NCBI GenBank assembly: GCA_003255065.1 | Contig: QAOA01002120.1 | Coordinates: 284,997 to 348,996, forward strand | DNA from: Cercis canadensis | Lineage: Eukaryota; Streptophyta; Magnoliopsida; Fabales; Fabaceae | Direction: 5' to 3' | Length of the DNA: 64,000 nucleotides | In this document: one piece after another, positions 11,401-23,794 of the stretch | How the letters are laid out: each line of letters starts with the position of its first letter | How positions within the stretch are numbered: the first letter of the stretch is position 1 | The notes under the pieces: generated by a model | Told to the model about the DNA's origin: nothing | Seen by the model: only the letters and a program-made list of their open reading frames with translations | Databases searched by the model: none | Translations under genes and position numbers: made by a program

Positions 11401-13257
11401 CTAAACTATAATCGAGATTTATTTTTTACATAGCCATAGCTTTGTGAATCTGAATCTTATTTTGGCCTCAATATTTTCAACACCCTTTTTCACCTTTCTA
11501 TTTCCAGTTTCACCAGTGTATATATTTGCCATAAACATGAAGAATAATTTCATATTATTCTCTTCATTGTTTTATTTTTCTTAACCCCTCATTTCAAGCT
11601 AACATCATCTATTTTCCACCTTTGATCTTTTATTTTGTTTTAAGGTCATCTTATATTTCATGGCACAGCGATCCAAATAATTTTCTGTACTTGAACTTTG
11701 CTTTCCATGTCATTGATATTACTTTGTCAATTCTTTTGTAATAACTTGTCAATTATTTTCAGTCCTTTTTAGCCACCAACTTATATCATTTATCATTTCT
11801 GGCACCATACCAGTAGGTTATTATATATATTCTTGGGTCCCTATTTGTAATTAATGCGTATTTTATGTATTTAGTGATAGTTCATTAGTTCTGCATCACC
11901 TAAATGTTTTAAACTCTACCAGAACTTAGCCTTCCTCTATTATAAGCCAATGATGGTAACAATAGCAATTGTATGCTAAGGAGCATCATTTTCTATAGTT
12001 CAGTGAATTTCACTTTTATCAATTCAAAGCAGGACTCAGAAGTTGTTTACTGGGGTAAGTATTGTAATATGGAACTCTGTCTGTAGCTACTGCATCATAC
12101 TTATAGGAATTACTACTTCCTTTTCTTGAATTTACTCCCATGATATTATCAGGAACCTTGATGTGCATTATCCAAGGCGATTAATCTGACAGCTGATTCT
12201 CACTTTATATGATGTTATTTGTGCTATACGGGGGAATAAAGAAGAAGAAAGAAAAATATAAAAATGCTAATTAATTTTGTTGGCCCAATATAAACATAAA
12301 AATGTATAAATGATGATTTCATTCTTTCCAGTACACATTTCAATTCATGAAGGTTATATGATATATTGAAAACTTAAACTGTGCTGTGTGTATCACTTAT
12401 ATGATATATCAAAAACATAGTCAGTGCTCCAGTAATTTCCTCTCCTCTGTTCATGTTGTACAAGATATACTAATCCAAATGCTGTAGTTGTTTGAGAGAA
12501 GCATTTTGGGGTAATTTTAGCCTGGATCCAGAAGTATTTTTGTTGATGTCCATTGCAGCTGATATTGCACTTTTGTAGCTTTCTGATGTGAAGAATTTCC
12601 CTCTTATGCAGGTTGTTGCCATATCATGTTGTGGCAGACTATGAAGCAGAAGAGGATGATAGGATACTTGATTCTGACACCACTGGCCAGATGCTTTCAC
12701 GCGCCCAACAATGGGATAATAACATTGCTGCTAAAGTTTCCGAGTTCACAGCAACTTTTGAGAAGCAAGCACTTGCTTTTAACATAATATCCCGCAAGCG
12801 AGCTTTGGGTGAATTTCGGTCTGAGGAGAGATTGATGATTGAGCAGGCTCTTCTCCAAGAGGAAAAACGGGCTATGTTGGAATTAAGAGCGGAATTAGAG
12901 TCCAGGGAAAAGGCGGGTCGTGAAGCCCATGAGGCTAAACTACGGATGGCAGCAATGGTTCAAGCAGAGCAGGCTAGAGCTGATTCACAGTCTCATGCTG
13001 AAATGATGGTTCGAGCTCCAATAAGAGGGAGTGCACTTGGGTCCCAAGGCAATGATGTTGCAATTGGTCATGACATGGGAGAGCAGGATCAGGGAGGTAA
13101 CTCAGGTGAGATGATAAATGGATGGGGAAACAACACACAGAGAGATGAGAAGGAGCCATCTGAAGATTTCTTGAATGACGAAGAAACTGAAAATGGAGAC
13201 ACAGGCACACAGGATGGCTGGCGTGAAGTGGGTGAATTTGATCTGAACGCTAGGTGA
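8028..13257 (+). CDS. GLTSCR1-domain protein, BRIP1/BRIP2-like SWI/SNF subunit
   Basis: Two exons, 8028-8518 and 12612-13257, joined across an AG|G codon to give 378 residues. Donor CGAAAG|GTTAAC and acceptor TTATGCAG are canonical. The N-terminal 130 residues are dominated by polyglutamine tracts, an asparagine-proline repeat and a second polyglutamine run. The conserved part begins at about residue 135 (RPGNQIELQMAYQDAW), crosses the splice junction (ERLLPYHVVADYE) and continues through an alpha-helical, charged segment (RSEERLMIEQALLQEEKR) matching the GLTSCR1/BICRA family domain. Arabidopsis relatives At3g03460 and At5g17510 are the BRD-interacting BRIP subunits of a SWI/SNF chromatin remodeller; I infer the same nuclear role. 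The acidic C-terminal tail ends in EFDLNAR. The 4.1-kb intron contains LINE debris. Confidence 0.88.
8255..8284 (+). repeat. Telomere-like (CCCTAA)5 inside coding sequence
   Basis: Five perfect CCCTAA hexamers lie in exon 1 of the BRIP-like gene and encode alternating Asn-Pro. The unit is the six-base form, not the usual plant seven-base CCCTAAA, and the run is read in frame, so it is most simply a coding microsatellite. Confidence 0.8.
9730..9800 (+). mobile_element. LINE 3'-tail remnant in the BRIP intron
   Basis: The block with GGAGGATTTCTTGCCCTCC and a following CTTTGTACTCTTCTTTCTC stretch resembles the 3' ends of the LINE remnants at about 11250 and, inverted, 18790. Only the tail is present here. 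Confidence 0.5.
10676..11345 (+). mobile_element. Degenerate LINE retrotransposon 3' end (zf-RVT region)
   Basis: Broken frames show features of the C-terminal part of plant LINE ORF2: a PFWKLKAPSEVKSF-like segment, RPNKVLSP followed by a CVIC zinc-binding half, GEPWVCSHSLQQF, then LLWNRVVFLASL and FKGFP-like words, with the end in a different frame (TSMQRDW). Stops and frameshifts are frequent, so it is dead. It lies in the sense orientation of the host gene's large intron. A related copy lies inverted at about 18760-19200. Confidence 0.75.
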
Positions 13258-15699
13258 TCCTCAAGAAAATGATTTTATAGAACCTTGATCTGTAGGGAAC
13301 AACATCCATTTGGAAAGCCATCGCCATTCACAAGGGTGGGAAGAAAACCATTGAGCCAGTATTAAATTGGATGGATAAGAAATTCTGCCTTTAGTCTAGT
13401 GCACATGATTTGGAGCATCAAGTCCAAAAAGTATTTGTATTGATAAGCATTTATTTATGGTTGATGTATATCTCTGGGCTGCTGGGAAATTTTGGTTTCA
13501 TGGTTATGGCTTCAGATTTTGCAACGCATCAAAATTAGTTTAAGCACTCGTGAACTGTGGATGGATGTGGGGAGTGGGGATTGTTCGATTAAATATTTTT
13601 AGTAAAGGAATTCATTGTAGTGGGTTGGAGTCACGAAGGTTTGATCGTTGTTTTTTTTCTCAGGTCCTCATAGCAAACAGAAGCTGAAAAGTAAGCTCAT
13701 AAAGGGGGAAAACGATTGACATTTTTTTAACAATTGATTCACTGCAATTGGATTTGGGAAAATTGTACGATCTCAGGATTGTACCGTTGAAGCTCCAGCC
13801 GAAGAAATCAAAACGCAAATTAATACCTAATATGGTTCGTTTGTGGGTGCTGGCACACTGAGCATCCTCCCATGATTATCTGGTGTTACTGCTACAAATC
13901 ATTCAGGTTAATGATTTTCAAGTCTAAAACTAGAATTGCTTCTGCGGTTTTAGGGATGCATACCAAAGCCACCAGAACAGACACCAGCCGTCTTAAAAGC
14001 CAGTGCTAACTATGAATTATAGAAGATCCAATAGTGTAGCAAATCATGGTGGTTTAAAGTTTAAACCATTTGACATCTGGGCAAAGAAAAAACAAATACA
14101 TTTGGACATGGTATTCCATCTTTGCTCTCAAACATATTTAAGGTACCAAATAGTTTTTAGCTAAGTGGTATTGTGATTGCTCTGGACTTGTGAGTTATGT
14201 GTTCAAACTCAAAGTCGTAACCAAAAATACAAAAAGAAAAAAAAGTTTCTTAGATACTTTGTTGTATGTTATACTACATAAGAATAACTAACATATGAAT
14301 GACATGTATAGAAATTAACTATTTTTAAATTTATTTGAAAAAATAAGGTAAATTAATTTTATATTAAATAAAATATAAAAATTACGTATATTTGCCACAT
14401 CAGTGTAATATAACAAGTATTATAGAATCTCCAAAAAAGAAAAACAAATTTAAGATAAATTTTCAGGATAAAAGGGATATTAATCTATTTTCAGTTACAT
14501 ACATGACAGTTGAGTGATGATCAGTGAAGTAATTTACTACTCTCTTTTTTTCAATTTTTAGGATAAAAAGTGAAAAAATAAAACTTCCTCTTTGCTAATA
14601 ATTACATAAATATCTCCTGAGCTATGATAAAGATTCATAAATTGATATATCTCCCTAGACCTTCCGTATTATAAATTTGTAACATACAATCACATCCCCG
14701 AAGTTTAATGAGTTACCATCGGATTTGTTGAAACACGCCAATACTGTGTCTATCTATTTCTTTCCCAAAATAGTCTCACCTTTCACTATAAATAAGTATA
14801 TAATTCAGGGAGAATAAGAGAACACGGTGCACCTAACTTAAAATTAATTTCGACAGTAAGTAAGAATTGAGGATTTATATACAAGTCATATCGGTGCATT
14901 GCACAAACAATAGTGTTGCAGAACTTAAATTTCAATGATTCCTCCACTTAAACTTGTGTCAAACTCAAATTCTTCCAGTAAACATCAAACTAAATTGATA
15001 AATTTAAGTAGAAAACTTATCAGATTTTTTTTTTGGTGGAGATCAATTTATACCAAGTAGACTTGAATACTTCTTTTAATAACTTTTTATAAAAAGTGAA
15101 TTTTATTGATCCAACTGTTGAATCATGTTATATTTTGGTGTTAATCATACATATCAAATTTTACTAAAATAAAAAAATTCTCAATAACTAATCTAATTGA
15201 TAACATTTACTTATCTTTTAACGTTTGCTATCCATTAAAATTAGATAATTCAATAGAGCACTAATTAACTATCAATATTGTGAAATTTTATGAGCATTAT
15301 CTACATCATGAGAAATTTTTTAATTCAAACGGTTGAATCCATGAAATTCACCTTCTTAAAAAAGTTATTCAAAGGTGTAAACATGACAAGTCTTACACCT
15401 GGTATATATTAATCCCCACTCATATATATATATATAACTCAAGAACAAGGTAGCCTAACATAATCCAAGACCACTCTGCATTCTTTGTGCCATTCCGAAA
15501 ACCCCATCTTTCTGCATCATTCATCACTTGCAACATATCACAGACACGAAATGCATTACCAAACAATCAAGCTAAAGTTAATTACAGTGAGAAAATAAAG
15601 AATGAGGAAGAAGAGCCTCCCCAGAATTTGCAACCTTGAAGGAAGAAAAAAAATAATTCAAAAAAAAAAAAAAGTAAGGAATTCACAATCTGACAGTTC
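13258..15699. other. Intergenic region between two convergent genes
   Basis: Holds the 3' flank of the BRIP-like gene, a MITE-like repeat at 14250-14437, and a short (AT)n run near 15421-15437. The 3' untranslated region of the coiled-coil gene should occupy the right end. No further gene is seen. Confidence 0.5.
14250..14437 (-). repeat. Dispersed MITE-like repeat, copy 1
   Basis: About 190 bases of AT-rich DNA that, read in reverse complement, aligns along its length with 54936-55145 and more loosely with 36710-36945. Shared words include AAAATATAAAAATTA and GAATGACAT, and the ends carry AGAATCTCC / TTCTTAGATACTTT. Non-coding; probably a small non-autonomous transposon family. Confidence 0.6.
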
Positions 15700-17803
15700 C
15701 TACAAAATATTAGGCAACTGAGAATCCAATCTCTGTTGCAATTCCTTTATCTTCATAGACAGTTCAGCCTTCTGCTCCTTGTAGCTCAGAAGCAAGTATT
15801 CTTTTCCTTCTATTACCTCTTTCAACTCTCCTACTTGCGTCCTCAGCATCTCAATTCTCTCCTCATCATCCCTTGCCTTTTCAGGCAACTCCGAATTACT
15901 TTCCCCATCTAGATGCCCATTTGCATAGCCATTTCTAGCCTCAGCAGGCCAAACTGTGACTGTGGAAGATTTGTCATGGGGAAAATGTCCCACACAGTGG
16001 TCTGCAATTGCCTTCCTCAGCCTTTGGATCTCTCTCTCTGAGTCAAACAAGTCCCTGTTTGCAGCCTCAAGCTGCAATTGCAAATGAGAAGAAAGTCCCA
16101 TCTGAGCATTGAGTGAACTTTGCAACTCAACAATTTGATCTTGCATCTCCAGTATCATATCATCTCTTCTCTTTAATTGTTGCCGCAGCTTCTGTATGAC
16201 TTCCCGCTTACTAAAGATATCAGAGCCAGATTCTGACACACATGGTGAATCTGAGCAGTTCGAATTGTGGAATGGTTTTGAAGGCAATTCAAGACGATCA
16301 GGAGACGATGCCCAAATAACACCATTCTCCTTGCTAAATTCAGCACTGGAAACAGTCACTAAAGGGAGGGCTCCATCAGATTCACTAAGCATCTGGCCAT
16401 TTGGTGGGCACTTGAGCTCCATTGCACCTCCAGTTCCTGTCAATAGATCATAACATACACAAATAGAGAAAATTAAGTCAGATGCAACAGCTAATAATAA
16501 CAACATGTCTATACATTTAGGACTGAAAGCTTTTCTGCCAAAAAGGACTATATCTAAAAGAATAATAGGGCAAGGAATTGTATTTACCCCAAGTCCGCAT
16601 GGTACCAAATTCACAAACTACAGTTCCCAATGGTTTGCAAAGTCATTCATGCACAAAGTTTACTGGCTTCTCCCACAAAATGTCAACTTTAAATGGAAGA
16701 CCATCAACTCAAGTACACTTAATCCATTTGCTTTAAATGTGTCAGTCACATACTCAAAGAGATTACATTCGCTGATATACCATAAAACATATAATACCAA
16801 ACTTGCAATTCTTCTACAACAACCACACAAAAATTCAAATACATTTGTTTCTTAACCCTGTATCTGCCAACTCTCCACAAAGGTGCCTACTCATGGAAAA
16901 TGTGATAAGCTGAAAGCAAAAATTAGATTCGGAATGTGTACTTGTTTATTTCATCTTCTTGACTGAACACTTTTAAATGCCCATCCCAACCCTACTTCAC
17001 AAGATGCAAATAAAAAAGTGGTATTTGCACACCACTTCTCACACCTCCAATGTTAAGTGATATTTTGGTAAATATTAGTATATATTCAAGTTAATAATAT
17101 TTGATATGTTGTAGAAAAAGCAGTGAAGATAGATGTGGTTGAGTGGCATGTGGTTGGAAAAGACATGGGCTCTGATAGAACTTGACATAGAAGCAGTGGA
17201 CTGAGAGAGAAAAGAGAATGAAGACAGGGAAAAGAAGCTAGAGAGAGAGAGAGACGAGAATAGATTGAAGAAGAAAGCATTGAGAAATCCTATAATTATT
17301 TAAGGACAAAAAAAGGTACCAATCTACAAGAAAACTTCTATAGACAGCCAACATAATTCAAAATTAAAAGAAAAATACTAAACAAAACACTGGACACTAA
17401 ATCTTGGGAACTACAAAAACATCCTCAAAGCATAGATTTAAACCTGATATGCAACTGAAGCAGCCATGATTATCCTGTGGTAGGGAATAGCCATTAGTAT
17501 GCAAACAGCAATCTGCAGATTTCCTTGAGTTGGAGGACTTTCCATTTCCTGAAGTTAAAAAATAAAGTTAGAATCTATTATAGATAAATGACTCACCAAT
17601 AACATTCAAAATATAGAACCTTTTTGAAATTTACTAGCATTCTCCTGCTGCTTTGAGTCAAGTGCCTGCTTCAACTTGTAACCAAGGCGAACTGATAATG
17701 TACTCAGCACAGCACCAGCAGCAATAAGAAGCCAATTAGGGCCTTCCCCTTGAAAATTACTTGTCTTCTGAACTCTAGACACGCCATTGGTTTGTGGTTT
17801 CAT
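15700..17803 (-). CDS. Plant membrane-anchored coiled-coil protein (At1g16520-like)
   Basis: Three coding exons on the minus strand: 17803-17620, 17548-17444 and 16436-15700. Phases 1, 1 and the terminal stop agree, and the product is 341 residues. The start ATG opens MKPQTNGVSR, followed by a hydrophobic segment (WLLIAAGAVLSTLSVRLGY, about residues 24-42) likely to be a membrane anchor. A cysteine- and serine-rich linker from exon 2 follows, then heptad-like coiled coil from about residue 160 to the C terminus (KLRQQLKRRDDMI, LQLQLEAANRDL, IKELQQRLDS). I recognise a plant-specific family including Arabidopsis At1g16520, sometimes labelled as related to interactors of active ROP GTPases; that function is not demonstrated here. 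The intron between exons 1 and 2 is only 71 bases. An upstream non-coding leader is inferred (19872-19973 and about 20787-21045). Confidence 0.85.
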
Positions 17804-18302
17804 GTTAAGAGCTAATAGAATGGAGTTAAATATTCTGATTTATCCAGGAATAGCCTACAAAAACAAAATAATCAAAATTTGATTGCTGCCAGTATAACAG
17901 AAATATTCAGTTGATGTTAACAATTCTTTACGTTGGGGAAAGTAAAAGAAAGAAAAAGGATCTACTAACTGAAAAGCAAGCATCCCAACATAGTAGAAGC
18001 AAAAAAGATGAACAACATTGCAAAGTATAGATGCTTTTGCTGGTAAAAAATGTCAAAACTTAAAATCAACATAATAAAGTCAGGTTGTGAAGCACAAGCG
18101 AAATGCAGAGACTAGTCTGGAAAATATATACATACACACACATAAATAAATTTTTCTATTAAATTAAAAAACATGTCAGGAATTACCGGGTTTATTCATG
18201 ATTACTGAAAAATGTAAATATAACATATAATGCATAAAGGTAAATGTCAATTCCTATAATTATGATCAGGTTAACCATTGTTATCATTGGAAATACATTC
18301 TC

Positions 18303-18306
18303 AATA

Positions 18307-18329
<23 letters not shown>
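18303..18329. repeat. (TA)n microsatellite
   Basis: An alternating TA run followed directly by a poly-T run, within the inferred 5'-leader intron of the coiled-coil gene. Confidence 0.8.
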
Positions 18330-18337
<8 letters not shown>

Positions 18338-18759
18338 TTGAGGGACAATATCTATATATAAAAGCTCACCTACTTGCAACATTTAAATGAGTAGTGATAC
18401 TGTCAAATCATTATTAGACCAGCACAGTTGTACAATAGATTTAACTGACACTACTGCACTGGCTGGACTTGGGCATTTCTCTGTCAAATCCTGACTGTAC
18501 ACCTTAGCCAGTGTAAAAATCATGTAGGAAGATTGATGTAAGAGTATCATTTTCCCATTTAAATAGTCCATCTACCTCCCCAAAGCCCCCTTAAGAAAAA
18601 AAAAGAATTGTTCACAAGTAACTGTCCGGACCTAACTAAACAGATCTTTGAGAAAAGGCTAATCAGTTTAAAGAAAATACAGTGTCAAAGATTCCATGTC
18701 TTCAAACACTTTAAGTACATCCAAACATGAGCCTTGGAGTACATAGGTAGTAAGAACTA

Positions 18760-19200
18760 AGAACTCTAGGAAGTTGTATTAAGAAAAGAAGAGTACAAAG
18801 TCAAGGATAAGTTATCCTCCTTGAAAAACACAGAAATAGAAACAACAGCAAGAATACAAGAAAACATCAATGAAAGAGGTCTCCAATCCCTTCTCATATC
18901 TGACAAAGAGATACCCTTAAAGATACCATGAGCAGAGCACCAAAGTGAACTCAAGAAAACAATTCTGTCCCATAGCAGATCTAGAGGCAACAAGACATCC
19001 TTTAAAATTTGAGCATTTTCTCTCCAACTAAATACACCAGAGAACTGCACAAATCACACATCAGCATAAGATTTTACCCTCCTTACTCCTTCCAAAACCT
19101 CTAAAACCAATCAACAAGAACTACTCCAAATTCAAAGGGCACACCCACTCATTGACAATCTATTTATCAATCTATCTATCAATCAATAGAAAATACTGAG
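18760..19200 (-). mobile_element. Degenerate LINE 3' end, inverted copy
   Basis: On the minus strand it encodes LLWDRIVFLSSLWCSAHG, FKGISLSDMRRDW and, upstream in another frame, a WVCP...GFGRSK-like segment, the same landmarks as the 10676-11345 remnant. Its 3' tail has the same AGGATAACTTATCCT block. It is short and has no complete domain. It lies in an inferred 5'-leader intron of the coiled-coil gene. Confidence 0.7.
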
Positions 19201-19871
19201 ATAACAAATGCAATGGAAACAGGCATATGAAGGGTGAGGTGTGAAAAACATCAGAAACTTGGGGAAAAAGTTGTATATATGACCTTTCTGTTCAATGGCA
19301 CCTCATCTCTTCAAAGTTCAAACAACAAGGATCAGAGTTGAGAGAAAGGATTCTACAGTTGTATTCAGTCCCAAGTGGCATCATACAAAAATCACATATT
19401 TAGACAAAAACAAGGGTAGCTAATTAATATTCTGATCCATCTTATCTTCTAACAAAACCATAGAGATAAGCAAGTTCTGGAAGAACTGAAATAACAGAAA
19501 TACGTATTGTTGTACCAACTAGACAGATAAAGCAGATGGTTGGTCCTCACAGTTATCAACTTACCAGATAGATTGTATTATATGATGCCACATATATAGC
19601 TGCCCACAGAGTGTGAACAAAAAAAGATTATAAGCATCAAAGGAAGGCTTTTATGTTTTTCATCCATTTAGACGATGAATGCAAAACAAACTTGCTCCAT
19701 TAGGTTATCATCATTGGCAGCTTATGGTACAGTAGAAGACCAAACAATGCAAAAATCAGCACAGAGGAGGCATTAATGTAACTTACAAAGATATAAAAGA
19801 AGACATTAGGATATCAAGCTGCAAGAGGAAACCTTAAGTCTAAAAAAACAGCAGTTAAGCATCATAAATAC

Positions 19872-19973
19872 CTGATACACGTAAAGCGAATCATAGGTGC
19901 TGATGCTCTTCAGAATGGTAAATTTTCCATATCAACAACAGGAACCCGTTCATTTTTATACATGGTAACCAAG
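19872..19973 (-). other. Inferred 5'-leader exon with a 17-codon upstream ORF
   Basis: On the minus strand a plausible acceptor (GGCACAG|CTTGG) and donor (GTATCAG|GTATTT) bound 102 bases. They contain ATG at 19963 and a stop at 19910, encoding 17 residues (MYKNERVPVVDMENLPF), and a second ATG reading out through the donor. It sits upstream of the coiled-coil coding sequence in the same orientation. The exon is my inference from splice-like sites only. Confidence 0.35.
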
Positions 19974-20786
19974 CTGTGCCTTGGGCCCAGAGTGAAAATG
20001 AAATAATCATTTTAGATCAGATGAAAAACAAGAATCAGTGACATTGCTCAGAATCTACGTACAAAAATGTAAAAAAGAATCTTAATCCTCTTATGCAGTA
20101 CCATGTGTAGGCATTCTTTTATCAAATTATGGAAATTATTAACCTCAGAAAATATATTATTATCAAGAACAAATAACATCCCTGAATTTTCTCCATATTT
20201 GTAATGACATTATTTAGTTCGCAAGTAATCATCATTCATCAATATGTATAAAAGAACATTTCCAATCTTTAACGTTGAAATCTTCCTAGCCATTCCTACT
20301 CTTTTCTTTACTAATTCCTGCCACCTTCAGTTCCTTCCTTCCCGAAATTCCTCCTCTGCTGAATTACGAAGCTTCATAATTTGTTTTGCCTATATTTTTT
20401 CGGTTATATTTCCTTATAAATACATTGGCAGATGACAATTCCAATTTGAACTCTTAAAAAAGACTAACAACAATTGGAATATGCATTTCACTTCAAAGAT
20501 TACTTTCTCGTAAAGCCTTACTTATTATCTTCCAATTTTCTACCTAAAATCAAATATTATTAACCAAACCAATAATGGGTCAATCAAGAACATTTAAGCA
20601 AAAAGCAGCTGGCCCTAAATACTAGTGGTCGCTGCCAGTCATGAAGCTCATAAACAAGAATCAATTTCCCACAAACCAAACCAAACCAGAATATAATTAT
20701 AATACCCAGACAACCAAAGAGGAAAACAGAGAGAGAAGGCAGGTATTTGGATGACCCAGTTAGAAAGATAGACAAAGAGAGAGAAC

Positions 20787-21045
20787 CTGGAGAAGCCAGA
20801 GGGGTACCGTCGTGGTCCACGATAAAAACGGTGCTGAGATGGCTGGCGGAGTGAGACTGGCACTCGCGCGACAGTGGGTACTGGGAGGAGAGTGAAAAAA
20901 AATGACGAAAATTAAGGGTTTTATGGAAAGTGTAGTGGAATGGCGGCCGACGGAAACTACCGTTAAACAGAGGGCGGCGGAGAGTTAGGAGTGGAGGAGT
21001 TGCGGCCAACAAACTCAGCGAGGGGACATTGCGGGAGGCTGAGGT
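20787..21045 (-). promoter_or_regulatory. Inferred first non-coding exon and promoter of the coiled-coil gene
   Basis: A locally GC-rich, CG-containing stretch ends in a donor-like CTCCAG|GTTCTCTC (minus strand). TATA-like words (TATATA and TTTATA) lie just upstream at about 21070-21090. The GC jump against AT-rich surroundings is what first exons commonly look like. An open frame crosses it but resembles no protein I know. Confidence 0.4.
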
Positions 21046-21069
21046 AAAAGAGCTTATGTAAGGGTTCAA

Positions 21070-22447
21070 AAAAGTATATATTGACCGGTATAAAAGAAGA
21101 GTATGCTTCTTCTTTTTCTCTTTTTTTTTTTTTTTTGTGTTTCACACTTCTAATTCTAAATATACACTTTTGGGTTTTGGCACATGTACACATGCTGATT
21201 TCTCGATTTAAATAATTCACATTCCACATACAGGAATTTTTAGTTTCCCACTATCCTCTTTTTTAATATATATACATATTTTTTAACTGAATCGGTAGGT
21301 AGATTTTAACTTCTGGAATATGTTGATGGAGTAATTGACAGCATTATTGCCCCTTGTACTTTGTTTATTAAACATCATTATTGCTCTCAATTTGCCCCTA
21401 GAATCATCATTATTTCACTAATTTGATTTGACTGCATAAAAAATTATACAGTTTTTATAGCTTTTTCCCGAAGAAATTCCTCATAGAAAGATTTTTAAAA
21501 TTTATGATGGTCATTGTCATTATCATTATCATTATAATCATCTTTATCATAAAATAAGGGGTCAAGACAAATGGTAGTGTCTCGTCAACCCTGAAAGAAT
21601 CATTCAAATCCTATCTCCAGCTTAGCAAATGGTTCTTACTCATGCCCACACAAAGATAATACAATTTATTATATGACCTTATATTTCAGTTCATGTCCAT
21701 TGATTCAATTTGAAGATTACAAACATATTGATTTTAGAATTCTTCAGAGTAACATTTCAATAAAAATACCCAAGCCATTTATCCTTCACTACCAATCATT
21801 TGTGTTACCAAGAATATAAACACAATGTTACTTCCTTCACTGAGACATTTTATCAAACACATAGAATACATTCATTAACTGAAAGATTGTTGTCATCAAA
21901 TAAAATTTAGACATTCTATCAAATACAAGGAAAGAACTACCCACAAACATACACATAGAACGCCAACAATGCATGAACCCAGATAAGGAAAATAAAAAAA
22001 TAAATTTAATATTATGTCATTCTTATATTTTATAAAAAAAAATTATGTATTCTATCACATATTAAAAGACTTAATAACTCACTCAACTAGGTAAGAGGGG
22101 TAATGCTACCCCAAAATTAGCGAATATTATATAAGACACATCTATAAGAAATCAAATGCTAGTAAGATTTGCCTTAATTTTGTTAACATAAGTCGATGAT
22201 AAAAAAGATTTAAAAAAGTTCTACTGATTTATTTTAAAAATTAGGCATACATACACTTTTAGTCCCTATAATCTAGGATTTACATGGCAGCCAACGGATT
22301 ACAAGGCATCCATGTAGCCTATGACACATCATCCACGTGAATGCCAAGCAAGCATTCTGTTAAGCCCACTTAATAGACACAAACGACAGGGACCAAATTA
22401 CTCTAATTTTGAAGCTATAAGAATTTGGTTGGCAAGTTCGAAACTAG
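21070..22447. other. Intergenic DNA, no gene seen
   Basis: AT-rich with a (CATTAT)n-like stretch near 21510-21550. A fragment at about 22015-22080 resembles sequence near 36985-37050 and 38710-38790. The right end is the target site of the hAT-like element that starts at 22448. Confidence 0.5.
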
Positions 22448-22892
22448 TAGAGCTGTCAATTTGTGTTGGGTCCATCGGGTTGGCCCAACCCGCTATACAA
22501 ATGGGGGTGAGTTGGGTTAAGGTAATTTAGGTTCGTTTAGAAGCGGGTCAATTGACAAGTAAGCCCATTGTATTTTTTTTTTTTTAAAAAAAAAAAAAAT
22601 ATTTGGTGCTTGCAGCAAAGCTATGATATGGACTCATTTATAGTTTGAATTTGGGAAGTGGGATTTTGATTGAGATAGGTCCTACTTTGTTACCCATTTT
22701 CATTCAGGGGTGTAAGCCAAAACCGAAAAACCGACAAAACCGACCGAACTGAACCGAAACCGAGTCAAACCAAGAGAAATGGTCCGGTTTTCGGTTTGTA
22801 TTTTTGAAAAACCGAGGACCCCGGTTCGGTTTTCGATTTGCCTGAATGAAAACCAAAAAAAACCGAACCGAACTGATAGCTTCAATGCGACG

Positions 22893-23794
22893 TCGTTTTA
22901 TTTAATATGAGTCTCAATTTATCACTGCCCCCCACTCCCCGATCTGTAACTGTAAGTCAAAATCCCAAGTAGGACTACTCAGCCCCCACTCCAGTCCCTC
23001 CCCATCGCTCTCCCTCTCGGCTCTCACTCACTCTCCTTCTCCCTCTCCCTCTGCCTCCCATCTGGCCATCTCCTTCTAAATCTGTGGTTTTCCTCCCATC
23101 TGGAGGACAGGGTTCATGGAGATTCACAAGACCGGCCTTGGCGATTTCTTTTCTAATAGCTGGGATAACATCTGCTCTTTCGGCTTTTTGCTATGCAGAG
23201 CTTTCGAGTCGCTGTCCTTCTGCGGGGAGCGCATATCACTATTCATACATATGTGTTAGGGAAGGGTACTCTCTTTAGATTCTTACATAGTGACTTGCTG
23301 TACGATTTCCCTTTTGAATATGCATGTTCACTTTGCTCACAANATCGTTTTATTTAATATGAGTCTCAATTTATCTCTGCCCCCAACTCCCCGATCTGTA
23401 ACTGTAAGTCAAAATCCCAAGTAGGACTACTCAGCCCCCACTCCAGTCCCTCCCCGTCGCTCTCCCTCTCGGCTCTCACTCACTCTCCTTCTCCCTCTCC
23501 CTCTGCCTCCCATCTGGCCATCTCCTTCTGAATCTGTGGTTTTCCTCCCATCTGGAGGACAGGGTTCATGGAGATTCACAAGACCGGCCTTGGCGATTTC
23601 TTTTCTAATAGCTGGGATAACATCTGCTCTTTCGGCTTTTTGCTATGCAGAGCTTTCGAGTCGCTGTCCTTCTGCGGGGAGCACATATCACTATTCATAC
23701 ATATGTGTTAGGGAAGGGTACTCTCTTTAGATTCTTACGTAGTGACTTGCTGTACGATTTCCCTTTTGAATATGCATGTTCACTTTGCTCACAA
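22893..23794 (+). repeat. 450-base tandem duplication joined by an N
   Basis: 22893-23342 and 23345-23794 are the same 450 bases with only a handful of substitutions; an N lies at 23343 between them. The unit contains the first transporter exon. The exact placement of the N suggests an assembly join between two allelic contigs and not a true tandem copy. Confidence 0.85.

Noticed and set aside
18766..19050. 94-codon minus-strand frame as a gene
   Set aside because: Same LINE signatures as the 10.7-kb remnant; no complete domain.
20584..21069. 161-codon minus-strand frame in GC-rich DNA
   Set aside because: Low-complexity Ser/Phe-rich translation with no recognisable family; better explained as the non-coding first exon plus intron of the coiled-coil gene.
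23084..23730. Two tandem transporter genes
   Set aside because: The two frames are copies of one exon on either side of an N; neither is a complete gene.
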